A program made the translations under genes and the position numbers. Below are positions 47,804 to 58,320 of a stretch of 64,000 bases of DNA, one piece after another (the first letter of the stretch is position 1; every line of letters starts with the position of its first letter). This DNA is from Ooceraea biroi (Eukaryota; Arthropoda; Insecta; Hymenoptera; Formicidae), in NCBI RefSeq assembly GCF_003672135.1, contig NC_039511.1, positions 16,824,279 to 16,888,278 on the forward strand, read 5' to 3'. The notes beneath the pieces were generated by a model. It was not told the origin of the DNA. It saw only the letters and a program-made list of their open reading frames with translations, and did no database searches.

Positions 47804-49347
47804 CATAAAGCTAAACAAAATCTGGAATTATAATTTTGTTACTTTAGTACGTTAATATTTCTCCTTATAGAAACAAAGGAGAGAAAAAGAGAGAGAAAAA
47901 GAATTATTCCATCATAGCTTTGTTTTGATTTTTCGCCTATGATGACTACGGTATTATATTTAAGCACTATAAATTAAATTTTAAACATGGATATGTGGAT
48001 GTTGTATAATAATAATAATAATAATAATCAGCATATCGAGAGAAAATGTATAATAGAAAGCTCATATTCTTCTCATCGTAATTAATTCTCCAAGGTCCTA
48101 AATACACATATAGATTTTCGGTTAATAATGACAAGATATTTGTTTGTAATTACTCGAGACGACAGTTTAATTTGTAATCATACATACATGCATAGGTACA
48201 TGCATACATACATACATACATACATACATACATACATGGATATATACACGCACAAGTACACGCACATACATTAATATAATGTATTTTGATATATTTTATA
48301 AGAGAAAAATAAGAGATGATTATCACATACAGTTTTTACATGTATATCGGTTGTTATTAATTTCTGTAAACCCCAACAAAAATTGTTCAATGTGTATTTT
48401 TATGTAACGATTTGTTGAGACGTATTATTTCATATTTTATCTGATGTTTCTATAACGATTGTGAACAAAGTGCAAAAAATGTATCTGATATGTCTGCCTA
48501 ATAAGTCCCACAAAGGACATATGTATAACTTGCTTTATAAGTACCATAATGTGTAATATGTTTTAAAAAAATACCAAGGATGTACAATAATCAAAATAAG
48601 TAAAAATACATAATCGTTATGAACATTGGGTAATTCTGCATCATAAGGCAGCTACTAATGATCGTGACACGTATTGTCGAATTGTCAAGATTGAATAGCC
48701 ACTAAAAGTGTAATGAATAAAATCAAACGTAAGTTTTCAACTACTGGGTGGGTTGAAAGTGTATTTATACTTACAATCTTATATTCAGGCAAGGAGATTG
48801 CCCAAATAAAATAAACGAATGCATCACATACCTTCCAGTTGTACTTGGTATTTTCTAGCATCCAACATTATACGTTACATGACGAATTTTTCATTTGACA
48901 CATGATTACAACGATTTAATAATAAGGTATTTGATAGAAAGATTATTGAACATTGCTCTGGACGTTATCTACTATATTTAATCGTGAGTCTTACCTAAAC
49001 TTTTGTGTGTTTGTACTAAAATATGTACTAAAAATATACGTTTTCTTAAAATATTTCATAACAATTGAGATTACGACAGGTAATGAGGTATCTCACAACA
49101 CACGTTTTACTTACTTATTTACATATATTTTCGCATTGTAAGTATTTCTTGCAAAGATAATTTATATACAAATATAAAACAGAAAATAATACGTTATTCC
49201 ATGTTCCACATACTGGAAGCACTTTAAACATTTAAGAAAGATGAGCAATAGCAATATAATGCTCGTGTTCACATACTATCGAGTGAAGACTTTGTTTCAT
49301 CAATTGAAAACTCCATTCGTACAGAGCATAGTTATGAAACAGGTAAT
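47804..49347. repeat. Convergent 3' region between myotrophin and SETDB1, with CATA and AAT microsatellites
   Basis: 1.5 kb of A/T-rich sequence, probably 3' UTR of myotrophin on the left. It carries an ATA trinucleotide run at about 48007-48028 and a CATA tetranucleotide run at about 48203-48237. Short frames show no family resemblance. Confidence 0.55.
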
Positions 49348-52300
49348 TCATAAAAGACGACCCCTGCAATTTGCTGCACCACACTTGCAGATGATTACTT
49401 TACCCGGTATGCTTCCAACATCGTAACTGTAATTCCATGTTAACTCTTGTCCAGCTTTTATATATTGTAATGCAAAAAATGCAACCCACGGAAAACGCAC
49501 ATCGTGCGTATCGACGAAAACATTTTGCACAAACACGTTTGGATCACAAGAGTGCTGAAAATATCAAAGAAAGAATAATTTGTATCTAAAGCCTCATTAG
49601 CCATTTTACAAGTAATTACAAACGAATTATCACAATTAAATAACGTGATTATGTGACATGAAATGATAATAATTTTAAATGATAATTATTAATGATACAT
49701 GACTAGAAATTAATAAGAAATTACGAGGTGTAGCAAGAGTCGTTCCATATTTGTTTCGAAGTAAGAACACAGAACGTAATGAACGTAATGAAAACGAATA
49801 ATGAAACTTATTAACTATGTTTCTCTTACATTCAAATAACGGCCGATATTTCCGGTTGTTTTAGCATCCATTATATAAACGGCTTCATCCTCGCCGAAAT
49901 AATCTCGAACCGATTTGAACATGGGTCTCTCTATCCGTTTTGGTTCGACGCTTGGCTCGAATCTACTTGGTTCTCTTCTCATGTCGTTTCTGCTATCCTC
50001 ATCGTCACTTATATTAATCGTATCTTGATCAGTTATACGATTCTCATTGCCGGATAACTTTAGCACAGTCTCCAAATCTTTCGTGATGCTTCCGTCCTCG
50101 CTATTTTCCTCAGATATATCTTGATTACTCGCTTCGTCTCGTTTTCGTTTTCTCAGACGTTTTCTAAAAATGTAAATATAAATATATAATAATAAAAGTC
50201 AATTCATTCAAAAGTTACAAAACAGTCGAAATATGGTAATATTTGTCAAAATAATATTATATATTATTATATATGTATAGTATTATATACATAACATAAC
50301 ACATATACAAGTAAGGTGAAGAGCAGTAATATTTGAATATTTTCGCAAATATTTTCGGAGAAAAATTGATTTAATCATACGTTTGAGTTACGTGGTACAG
50401 AAGCACACGTTAAGCCGCTCTTGGAAGAAAAATGTTACCGCCACACACAAGACTGCTTTTATACCGTAAAATTTCTCTTAGACAACTTGTTTCTTTTCCT
50501 ACTCTTATAGCTATATTGCCTCACTTGTACATGTATTACATGTTAGGAGATGTAACGAATACCTAATAGACGATGACTCAGCAGTGAGTTCCACGAAATC
50601 TTTATTGTCCGACACGTAATTATCAATATTGAAATCTTCATCCGAGTCATTGCCGTTTTTCTTCGTGCTGTCCTCTTCATCGCTAACACCAATACTTTTC
50701 TTATTGTCATCTTCCGTGGCTGAGATATCTGGTGTCTCCGGCTCGAGAACGTCACTTTCGTAACCTTCTTTGTAACCTTCTACCACTTCCACATAATCCA
50801 ATTCCGCGAGGTACTCGTCACCATAATTTTTACCTCCTTCATTCGCGCCCTACGTAATGACACAATGACACAGATAAAGAGTCAACAAGTTGGCACAAAT
50901 AATTAATAAAAGTATCGTTCCTCCATTAGTCCGTACCTGTTCAGTGAGTAATCTTCCTGCATATATGCAGATGAAGGCGCCATGGGGAATATCATTGAGA
51001 CACCTTATGCCCCAACCGCGCGGTCCCGTTTTAAACACTTGTAGTCTTAATCCGAGAGGATGCTGCACTACCCTATTGAGACACGTTTTCACGGAACATT
51101 TGCATCCCGAGTTGCATTCATAGATTCCCGTAGTCACCGGTTCGGGCAAACGCTTGTAAACGTAACCAACGGCAGTGTTTGGCACTCTACCTCCAAGAGT
51201 TGCTCCTTGTATCGTTAACTGCCAGCATTGGCATTTCGTTTTATCCTATGGCACAACATAGTAGAGATTAACGGCTCACTCGTGTGAATTGACACATTGC
51301 ACGCGTTCTGAATATATTCGGAAAAAATTTCCAGTTATTTTATATATCGTTGTCGCAAACTGATTCACGACAGAACATAAGTAGTTTTAGCATCATTGCG
51401 TGATACCTGACAATCGTCCTCGCAGTCGCAACTGCACAAGAACGCGGGATCCAGATTTAAGTTAACACCCTCCGTTGGCTCTCGACGCGTCGTATATCTT
51501 ATGGTATCTGGTTGAGTATGATCCAAGTCATTGACACACGGTATAGGTACATTCTCCACACCGTAACTGAGATCCTGTTGAACGCAAATTCATAATTTAT
51601 TTAAGTAATGACAATTTTTCATATTTATGTCGTAAGAAAATGTATTTTTAATATTTCAACGTCTCTAGTCACGTACCTTAATATTGATAAAGCACTTTTC
51701 TACGACAAAGTCTGCAAAAGCGCGCACCCAATAGTCAAAGTCAAACAAGTCAACGGACAGTGTACTGCTAGTAAGGCGCAGATAACGATGCAGTTCTTCC
51801 ATATTTCGCAACCTGATGCCACACGGTGCCTGATAGAGTATAACCTTCTTGCCTTTAGAGAATTTACAGAGCTGACGATGCCAGCCGCATAACAGAGGAA
51901 TAGAGAGTGGGGAGAGCCCCTTGAGATCGTCGTACGAAACGTTGATGCCTTTGATGCACTTTGCTCCGCATTTGTGAGAAACATGCTTCTTTGGCTCATA
52001 CTTTCTCTGCGTATGATAAAACTTGAAAGAAAGGAAGGGGAATATTTAACGAAATTTCAATATCAATCATATTATAATCGATACATGTAATTTACTCACA
52101 ACGATACTATGCGATGGCTTCGTTTCTACCATAGGATTGTACGTAGCGCTATCGACGTTATTTTGTCTTTTAGCAGTGCTCTTCTTGGCCACTGCGCGAG
52201 ATTGTTGCGGTACAACGGACGATGTACCGGATGGCGCACTGGCAGCAGTCGCCGCTTTCTCCGTTTGAACGTTTTGCGTGACATCTTCTTCCACGTTGGA

Positions 52301-52421
52301 TGTATATTCAACATAGGGCAAATTACTCTTCTGCATGAATTTGATCCATAAAAGAAAGAAAAGTATTTTGAGCATTTCGTAGCACGTTGAACTTTTGACA
52401 CAAGTACTGCCCATATTATAC

Positions 52422-52482
<61 letters not shown>

Positions 52483-54912
52483 TAGTGAGATATACATATT
52501 TCTACGCTTACATTAGAAGCGGCGGGAATGCGATGTCGCATATGCGTATTACCACCCCACTGTTGAAACTGCTGTCTCGAATTGGCTTTCAACATCTCAA
52601 TGAACAATGGACCCAATCTAGTCGATCCACGGTAAATCCATTCGCTTCTCCCATCGGCGTCAAAGTGCATCTGCACTAGACTCGCGTCGACCCGTAACAC
52701 CTTCGCAAGCCACCATTTACCTTTCCATTCAGTCTTGACCATCTGACCAGGTTGCAACTTGACCATTGGCCTCTCAGGATATGATTCCAGATATTTTTTA
52801 ACGAAATCTCGCGACTCGCTAGGTATGTCATTCCAAACACACGGTGAAGTTTCCCACACCAGAAAGATATCATCATGGGTAACGTATTGTGCGTAACCGT
52901 CGTCAAAAAATACTAGATATCTGTAACAATTGGAGCGATATCGGATAACTGAATAATATAGTAACGTATAATATCTTCTTCCCCCTCTCTCTGTCCGTCC
53001 ATCCGTCTCTTGTAAAAAATCACAATTCGTTTACAATTCGTATTGTATGCAATTAGATTTGCAATTACCATTCGGCTCCCAAGTTGGAGCATTTCGTGAA
53101 CATTTCGTTGCACATTCCCTTCGGAAGAAGCAATCCTGTTTCATCACGTTTACGAAATGCTCGTCGAAATATCGGAAGCAAAGTGAGAAAGAACACGGCT
53201 CTAACGGCCGCAAAGCAAATATAATTAATTAAATATAAAAATGATATTAATCAATGCAATGCAAAAGTCTGCAATTTCCAAGACTCTTGGAACTCTGTAG
53301 AAATCGCTGCTTACCTATATTTATTCGTGTATTTTGGTGGTTCGGCAATTATCCCACTATAATAATTACTAGAGGAGACATCGTGAAATATAGCCACAAC
53401 TCGCGTTCCAACTGGGATTCTGACTTTACTCGTTTCGGCCATCGCTAACTGCTTGCCGGATACCGTCTTGATCACCGTATTGTATTTTTTTTGTAACAAT
53501 CTCACACGAATATTCGATGGATTTGCCGAGACTACAGCCTGAACCTATAGAAATTCGTCGTATTACAGTACTTTTTGTTGGATCGTTTTCTTCTTACTTA
53601 ATCGAGATACTTGATTAAACTTGACTCAATAAACACAATGGTCGTACAAACCTTTGCTTTAATCCACGGCATAACTGAACTTTTCATAATATAAACTATA
53701 CTATCTATCATCGGGGTACGTTTCACGAGCTGGCCAGTTGGTGGTAATTTCGGGATTACATTATTCTTAGCACTTGACGGTTCTATCGCTAGAATCTCTA
53801 ATTGACTATCTTGCTGCAACGTCGTACATGGAACGCGCATTTGCGTCACCTTCTTCGTCGCCACAATCGGATAGACACCTTCCGCTCCGTCATTTATTTC
53901 GAGTTCGTCCAGCATTGTGATCTGCGGTCTAAAATCTTCGTACAATCGATTACGCAATTTATCCATAGTGTGCATCACTCCGCGTATCTCAGCATTGAGG
54001 GACTCGCTCGTCACTGTTGGTAGACAATACAAACACACGTTTGACACTCGACGTAAAGAGACGAGCTTATTTTTCAATACACAACCTGTATCTCACCATG
54101 TATCTTCTGCCATTTTTCTTTCAGGGCATTACATGCGACGTTAGTATGACGTTTTAAATGATATTTTTTCGAAATATATAACAACGTATCATCTAATTTA
54201 TCTTTGATGTCTAAAAGCACATCTTCTGGTAGGTATTCTACGAGAAACGAGAAACGAGAAACGAGAAACGATAAATAAGTACGAAGAACCATACATGACA
54301 TAATTTTTTCTCTTAATCCTTTAACTGCTATTGCAGTTAATGCAAAGAATAATATTAGAAATTTGATAAACCATTGTTATCCTCCGGTTCTCTTCTCTTT
54401 TCTTCGTCCGACTCGTCGCTATCAGAGATTTCTACTTCCATCGTACGATCCGGAAAATCACATTCCAATAGCGATTTATTTTCTAGGAAGGCATTTACCA
54501 ATTGCTGTAAGCATAATGATAATAACATTTATCATCTATCTTCTTATAGATATTCAAGTATCATAAAATATAACATATAAAAGTATGCAATACATTACGG
54601 TAATGTCAAATAAGAAACACTTATCTCGATACAATTGATTCTAACAACAGCAGTTAAAAACATTACCTTTTGATGTCGCAGCGCAACATCAAAACACTGC
54701 TTACATATCAGACGTTTCTTCTTTTTCTTATCAACAACTCCATAAAAGGCACACGCAAAAGATGGTGCTAGCTTCATACCTACTCCCGAGCAACATTTAA
54801 AGTTGACGCAATTACTATTGCACAATTTAGATTTAGCTCTTTTGGAGTGTTTATCCGATAATTCTTCATCAGACATCAGTTCAATGATCTCCGTGTCGCG
54901 CGCTTGTGCCAT
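49348..54912 (-). CDS. SETDB1: Histone H3-lysine-9 methyltransferase SETDB1 / eggless
   Basis: Thirteen minus-strand exons: 54912-54667, 54504-54372, 54237-54097, 54013-53652, 53544-53315, 52920-52512, 52330-52100, 52006-51677, 51574-51407, 51245-50937, 50849-50563, 50163-49830, 49554-49348. All phases agree; the protein is 1128 residues. Domains in order: an acidic, Cys-containing N-terminus; tandem tudor folds over about 280-490 (VGTRVVAIFHDVSSSNYYSG, YLVFFDDGYAQYVT, WKGKWWLAKV, EWIYRGSTRLGPLF); an MBD at about 610-690 (VILYQAPCGIRLRNMEEL); the Cys-rich pre-SET (CSCDCEDDCQ, CQCWQL, ECNSGCKC); a SET domain split by an acidic insert of about 190 residues (GWGIRCLNDIPHGAFICIYAG, YLAELDYVE, then YLNHSCDPNVF and ELTWNYSYDVG); and the post-SET CKCGAANCRGRLL. 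The enzyme writes H3K9me3 for heterochromatin and transposon silencing. The bifurcated SET is diagnostic. Confidence 0.97.
52422..52477. repeat. GT then TA microsatellite in a SETDB1 intron
   Basis: GTGTGTGTGTGTGTGTA is followed by about 19 TA units inside the intron 52331-52511. Confidence 0.85.
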
Positions 54913-55404
54913 TTTGTTGTTGCTAATTGAACAAGTTAACAATTGTACATAAAAAGGGAAACAAATTGCAGGAGCAGAGCTTTCAAACACGTGAAAACAA
55001 AGTTATTGACGAAAAGCAAAGATAAAGAAACAGAAAAATGTTTTTCTAGACAAAATACATGCAATTTTGATTATGATTTTACGGACAATAAACATGTATG
55101 GCATAAATAAAAAACTTGATCGAAACTTGGTCGATAATCCTTGGTTCATATTCATACATTCGATCGAGACGTATGTACAAACGAAAGAAACGAAAGAAAC
55201 GAAAGAAACGAAAGAAACGAAAGAAACGAAAGAACGGAAAAATAAAAGAAACATTCGATACAATCGTGGAAAGTAAGAAATAATAATAAAAAATGGTTAC
55301 TAATAAAAGATGTTACAATCGGTAGATTGACAAGAAAAAGAGTACAACAATATGGTTAGATCCAGAGTGTTTCCTAGGTTAGGTCTCTCATCCGACGCGC
55401 ACTG
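54913..55404. repeat. SETDB1 upstream region with a 9-base tandem repeat
   Basis: Upstream of the last (most distal) gene. At 55181-55234 the unit GAAACGAAA repeats about six times. Nothing else recognisable; the sequence should include the SETDB1 promoter. Confidence 0.55.
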
Positions 55405-55531
55405 AGGGCTGTGTTGGAAAACGTCACCCGAGTGCCCCGGTGTATCGTTTTATCCTGGTTGTCGATTCGCTGAACAAGAAGGATAAAACGATAGACCGGG
55501 GCACTCGGGTAGTGTTTTCGAACGCAGCCCC
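55405..55531. mobile_element. Palindromic MITE-like element
   Basis: About 127 bases folding back on themselves: the left arm GGGCTGTGTTGGAAAACGTC, CCCGAGTGCCCCGG and ATCGTTTTATCCT pairs with the right arm (AGGATAAAACGAT, CCGGGGCACTCGGG, GTTTTCGAACGCAGCCC). The loop is about 25 bases. Non-coding. It marks the start of the repeat-rich subtelomere. Confidence 0.75.
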
Positions 55532-55570
55532 CTGGATCTCGCTATCACACACCAGAGGTCTGTTGTTTTG

Positions 55571-55680
55571 AGCTGCACTGCTGAACCAGTGCAATACGTT
55601 GACGTGCAATAAGTGAGACGTACTCGTGTTATACTTATTTTTTCTCACTCTACTTATCGCACAAGTTGAGCAGTGCAGCT
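55571..55680. mobile_element. Second short foldback element
   Basis: Perfect 12-base ends AGCTGCACTGCT (55571-55582) and AGCAGTGCAGCT (55669-55680). Further imperfect pairing occurs inside, with GTGCAATAAGTGAGA facing TCTCACTCTACTTATCGCAC. Length 110 bases, no coding capacity. Confidence 0.65.
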
Positions 55681-55701
55681 AAAAAGGAACGGTGAGAGAC
55701 A

Positions 55702-55947
55702 GAGGGTCTCGTTTCTAGCGGCATTCGACGGGGATTTTCGAGCAAGGGCTCGTTTCGAGCCCTTTTATTAAACTTTCCGTCAGACGCACCGTTCCGGAGA
55801 GAATAGGGAAAAAGTAGTTTTTACAAAATGCTTGATATCTGGCGAACGGAGCGAGCTAGAGGGTTCTTTCTACCGGCATTCGACGGGGATTCGCGAGCCC
55901 GATCCAGCGCCCTTATTGCGATTTCCGTCAGACGCACCGTTCCGGAG
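55702..55947. repeat. Duplicated GC-rich block, two direct copies
   Basis: Copy 1 at 55702-55799 and copy 2 at 55859-55947 share GAGGGT.CT, GGCATTCGACGGGGATT, CGAGC and TTTCCGTCAGACGCACCGTT followed by CCGGAG. They lie in the same orientation about 60 bases apart. The copies differ in the middle. Source unknown; it looks like a subtelomeric repeat. Confidence 0.75.
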
Positions 55948-57850
55948 TCTATTGGCCAGCGACGCTACGCGCGCGTCTGGTAAAGCGCTGCGCGCGCGTG
56001 TCTGGCAAAGTCATGCACCGCAGCAGCCGCGCCTTTGACAAAGTCATTCGCTCGCATGCCCGCCCGCACGCCCGATGTATGAAATATTATGTCACAATTA
56101 TATGTCACAATTATAGAAAGTGACAATTTTCGAAAAAGACAACGCGCAAATGACTTTTCTACTTATTTTTCAATTATTTTTCTTGTTATTCGTTGTACAT
56201 ACATATATGATGAGAAATTATACAAGAGAAAGGAAGTATGTATGGACATGTATGTATGGACATGTATGTATGGACATGCATGGAGATATTTGATAGATAA
56301 TTTGATACGTTTTGTGGCGATTATATGGCCACATACGTGATCGCCTAGACGGTCGGCAGTATCGCGCGGCTAGACTCAGGCGAGGCAAATAGACCGAAAA
56401 ACACGTGGTAAAAATAAACAGATTAGCGGATAATAGACTAGACCGTTAGATAGGGAATCCCGAAGGAGCCGTTGCAGATTCGCAAGTGTTGCGCGAAATG
56501 TCGGGGGATTCCGTAGCGACGACCGTGACGAGGCATACGCGTACGCGCGGCAGCTGAAAGCGTGGTGACGACGCGATGGAGGCGCGGGTGACGGAAAGAA
56601 GCAGGGCGCGATAAATAGGCGGAACGATTCCTCCCGTAGGAAATTGAAAAGGACCTTGAAGAGGAGAGGTCCTACGAAAGAAACAGGCTCGTGAGAGTAG
56701 GCTTTCGACGACCAAGAGGTCGAGAAACTTATTTCCCTTAGGATTCGACCGGTAATGGTCGACGCGAGCGGACGTGTCTTTGTATATTCGGACTCTGAAA
56801 AAAATTCGGGCTGTGCTGATTATACACCGAGGAAATATTCCATTCTTTTAATCAGACCGGATCCGCTCCTTTTTTTTACTCGGCACACGAAGAGCCAAAG
56901 TTTCTGTATAATTATGTAGAGTTTTACTAGCAACAGAGGCTTGCGCTACGCGCGCTATTTAATTTTTGAATATTAATAATGTTTTCGGATAATAATATTG
57001 ATAAATTATTTATTATATAAGAAATAAGACAAATGGTATTGTAAAAAAGGCGTTAAAGGTGTTATTTATTTCATGGTGTTTGATGAATAGAAATTTGACA
57101 GAATTGACAGAATTGACAACTGCCGTATCGTACGGCACATGAGCTGATTTGGCGAGCCGCGGGCCGCGGGCCGCGGGCCGCGGGCCGCGAGCACGCGTCT
57201 TGGCCGTTGGACGTTGGACATTGGACGTTGGACTTTCGGCGTTGGAGCGTACGTACGTGAGTGTGAACGTGAATGTGGAGAAGAATGAAAGTGAGAATTT
57301 TAGCATACGATTAGGATATCCGAGGATGGAGTGCACCAATTGTTTTGGAAGTGGTCGGAATAGAAAGCTTGCATAGACATTATGTTATAAAAGTATGGTT
57401 AATTTTTTCATTAGGTGTTTAGTTGGTGAGAAGATATGGGTAAGGAAAAGTTGATTCGACATGAATTTGACGTGAAATTGCGGATAAGCTACTTGGTAGC
57501 GCGCGACGTGTACACTGACCGGCAGCGAATCGTTTCGCAAACGGCGGAGCATTTCCTACGTTGCCCGGCACTCTAGCGTATAACGCAGCGGCGGATATTC
57601 GGTAGATGGCGGCCATCCGCCGAATTGATCGACGATGGTAATTGATCGACTCGTATGGTTATGAGCAGCGAAAGAAATATTCCGTCGATAACGACATGCG
57701 TGTATGAGAAATGTGTGGGTTTTAAATTGTTTTATTAAGGTTATGCGAAGGAAAGTGTTGCTTCGTCAAATATATTGGTGGTCCTGAAAAGGAGCGTTTG
57801 TAATTAGCTGTGGTGCAGCAAAACAAAAAGAAAAAAAAAAAAAAAAAAAA
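55948..57850. repeat. GC-rich subtelomeric sequence with simple tandem repeats, no gene
   Basis: Contains GCGCGCGTCTGG-type duplications at about 55965-56005, a GTATGGACAT tandem at about 56238-56280, five copies of GCCGCGG at 57155-57189 and CGTTGGA units at about 57203-57237. Open frames are shadows of repeats. The segment from 56340 to 56760 is not repetitive at sight and has no family match. Confidence 0.55.
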
Positions 57851-57955
57851 GAGATCGCACGTCGTATTCCTTGTTCCGTGCAAACGGTGCGCAAATGGAT
57901 TAAACGTTGGCAAGAAGAAGGGAAGGAGCGTGTTATGGATAAACGAAAAAAATAA
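57851..57955 (+). pseudogene. Transposase helix-turn-helix fragment (Tc1/mariner-like)
   Basis: A 34-codon frame directly after a poly-A run reads EIARRIPCSVQTVRKWIKRW followed by QEEGKERVMDKRKK and a stop. This is the N-terminal DNA-binding helix-turn-helix typical of Tc1-like transposases. Nothing upstream continues it and the frame then breaks, so it is a dead fragment. Confidence 0.65.
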
Positions 57956-58007
57956 TAGAAGAAGACGAGTGTGAAATGCTGAACAAGATTTTTGATTGCT
58001 TAACCTT

Positions 58008-58261
58008 AGTGTCGGCATATCCTCTTCTGGGTAAATAGTGCGAACGCTCGGGAACAACGCGTTTTCGAGAATATGTACATATTCCAGGGCATCGATATGC
58101 GGCGACACTTGGACTAGTTGACCTGGACCGTGTGCACTGATCCAGCGCCACATACCACAAGTGATACGCCCACTCCGATCGCGAGAAACAAGATATTTTG
58201 GATCTACACGAACGGTGTGTGCGGGCGGCCTAACGTGGTCGTAACGGGGATGAATGCCGTA
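58008..58261 (-). pseudogene. Transposase DDE-domain fragment (Tc1/mariner-like), opposite strand
   Basis: The reverse frame contains VDPKYLVSRDRSGRITCGMW, RWISAHGPGQLVQV, DALEYVHILENALFPSVR and TIYPEEDMP, the middle of a DDE-superfamily Tc1-like transposase catalytic domain. It is closed by a stop on the N-terminal side at 58262-58264, and after MP the similarity is lost into low-complexity sequence. It lies head-to-head with the helix-turn-helix fragment on the other strand, so the two parts cannot form one intact gene. Confidence 0.7.
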
Positions 58262-58320
58262 CTAACGATATAAATAGGCGCAGTACTAAGGAGGAAAAAA
58301 AAAAAAAAAAAAAAAATGAA

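Noticed and set aside
48182..48260. CATA repeats as a CRISPR-like array
   Set aside because: Uniform tetranucleotide microsatellite without spacers, in a eukaryotic genome.
54086..54097. Donor CAG|GTTGTG for SETDB1 exon 3
   Set aside because: It would bring the next exon into frame with an immediate TGA. The donor CATG|GTGAGA gives a correct join.
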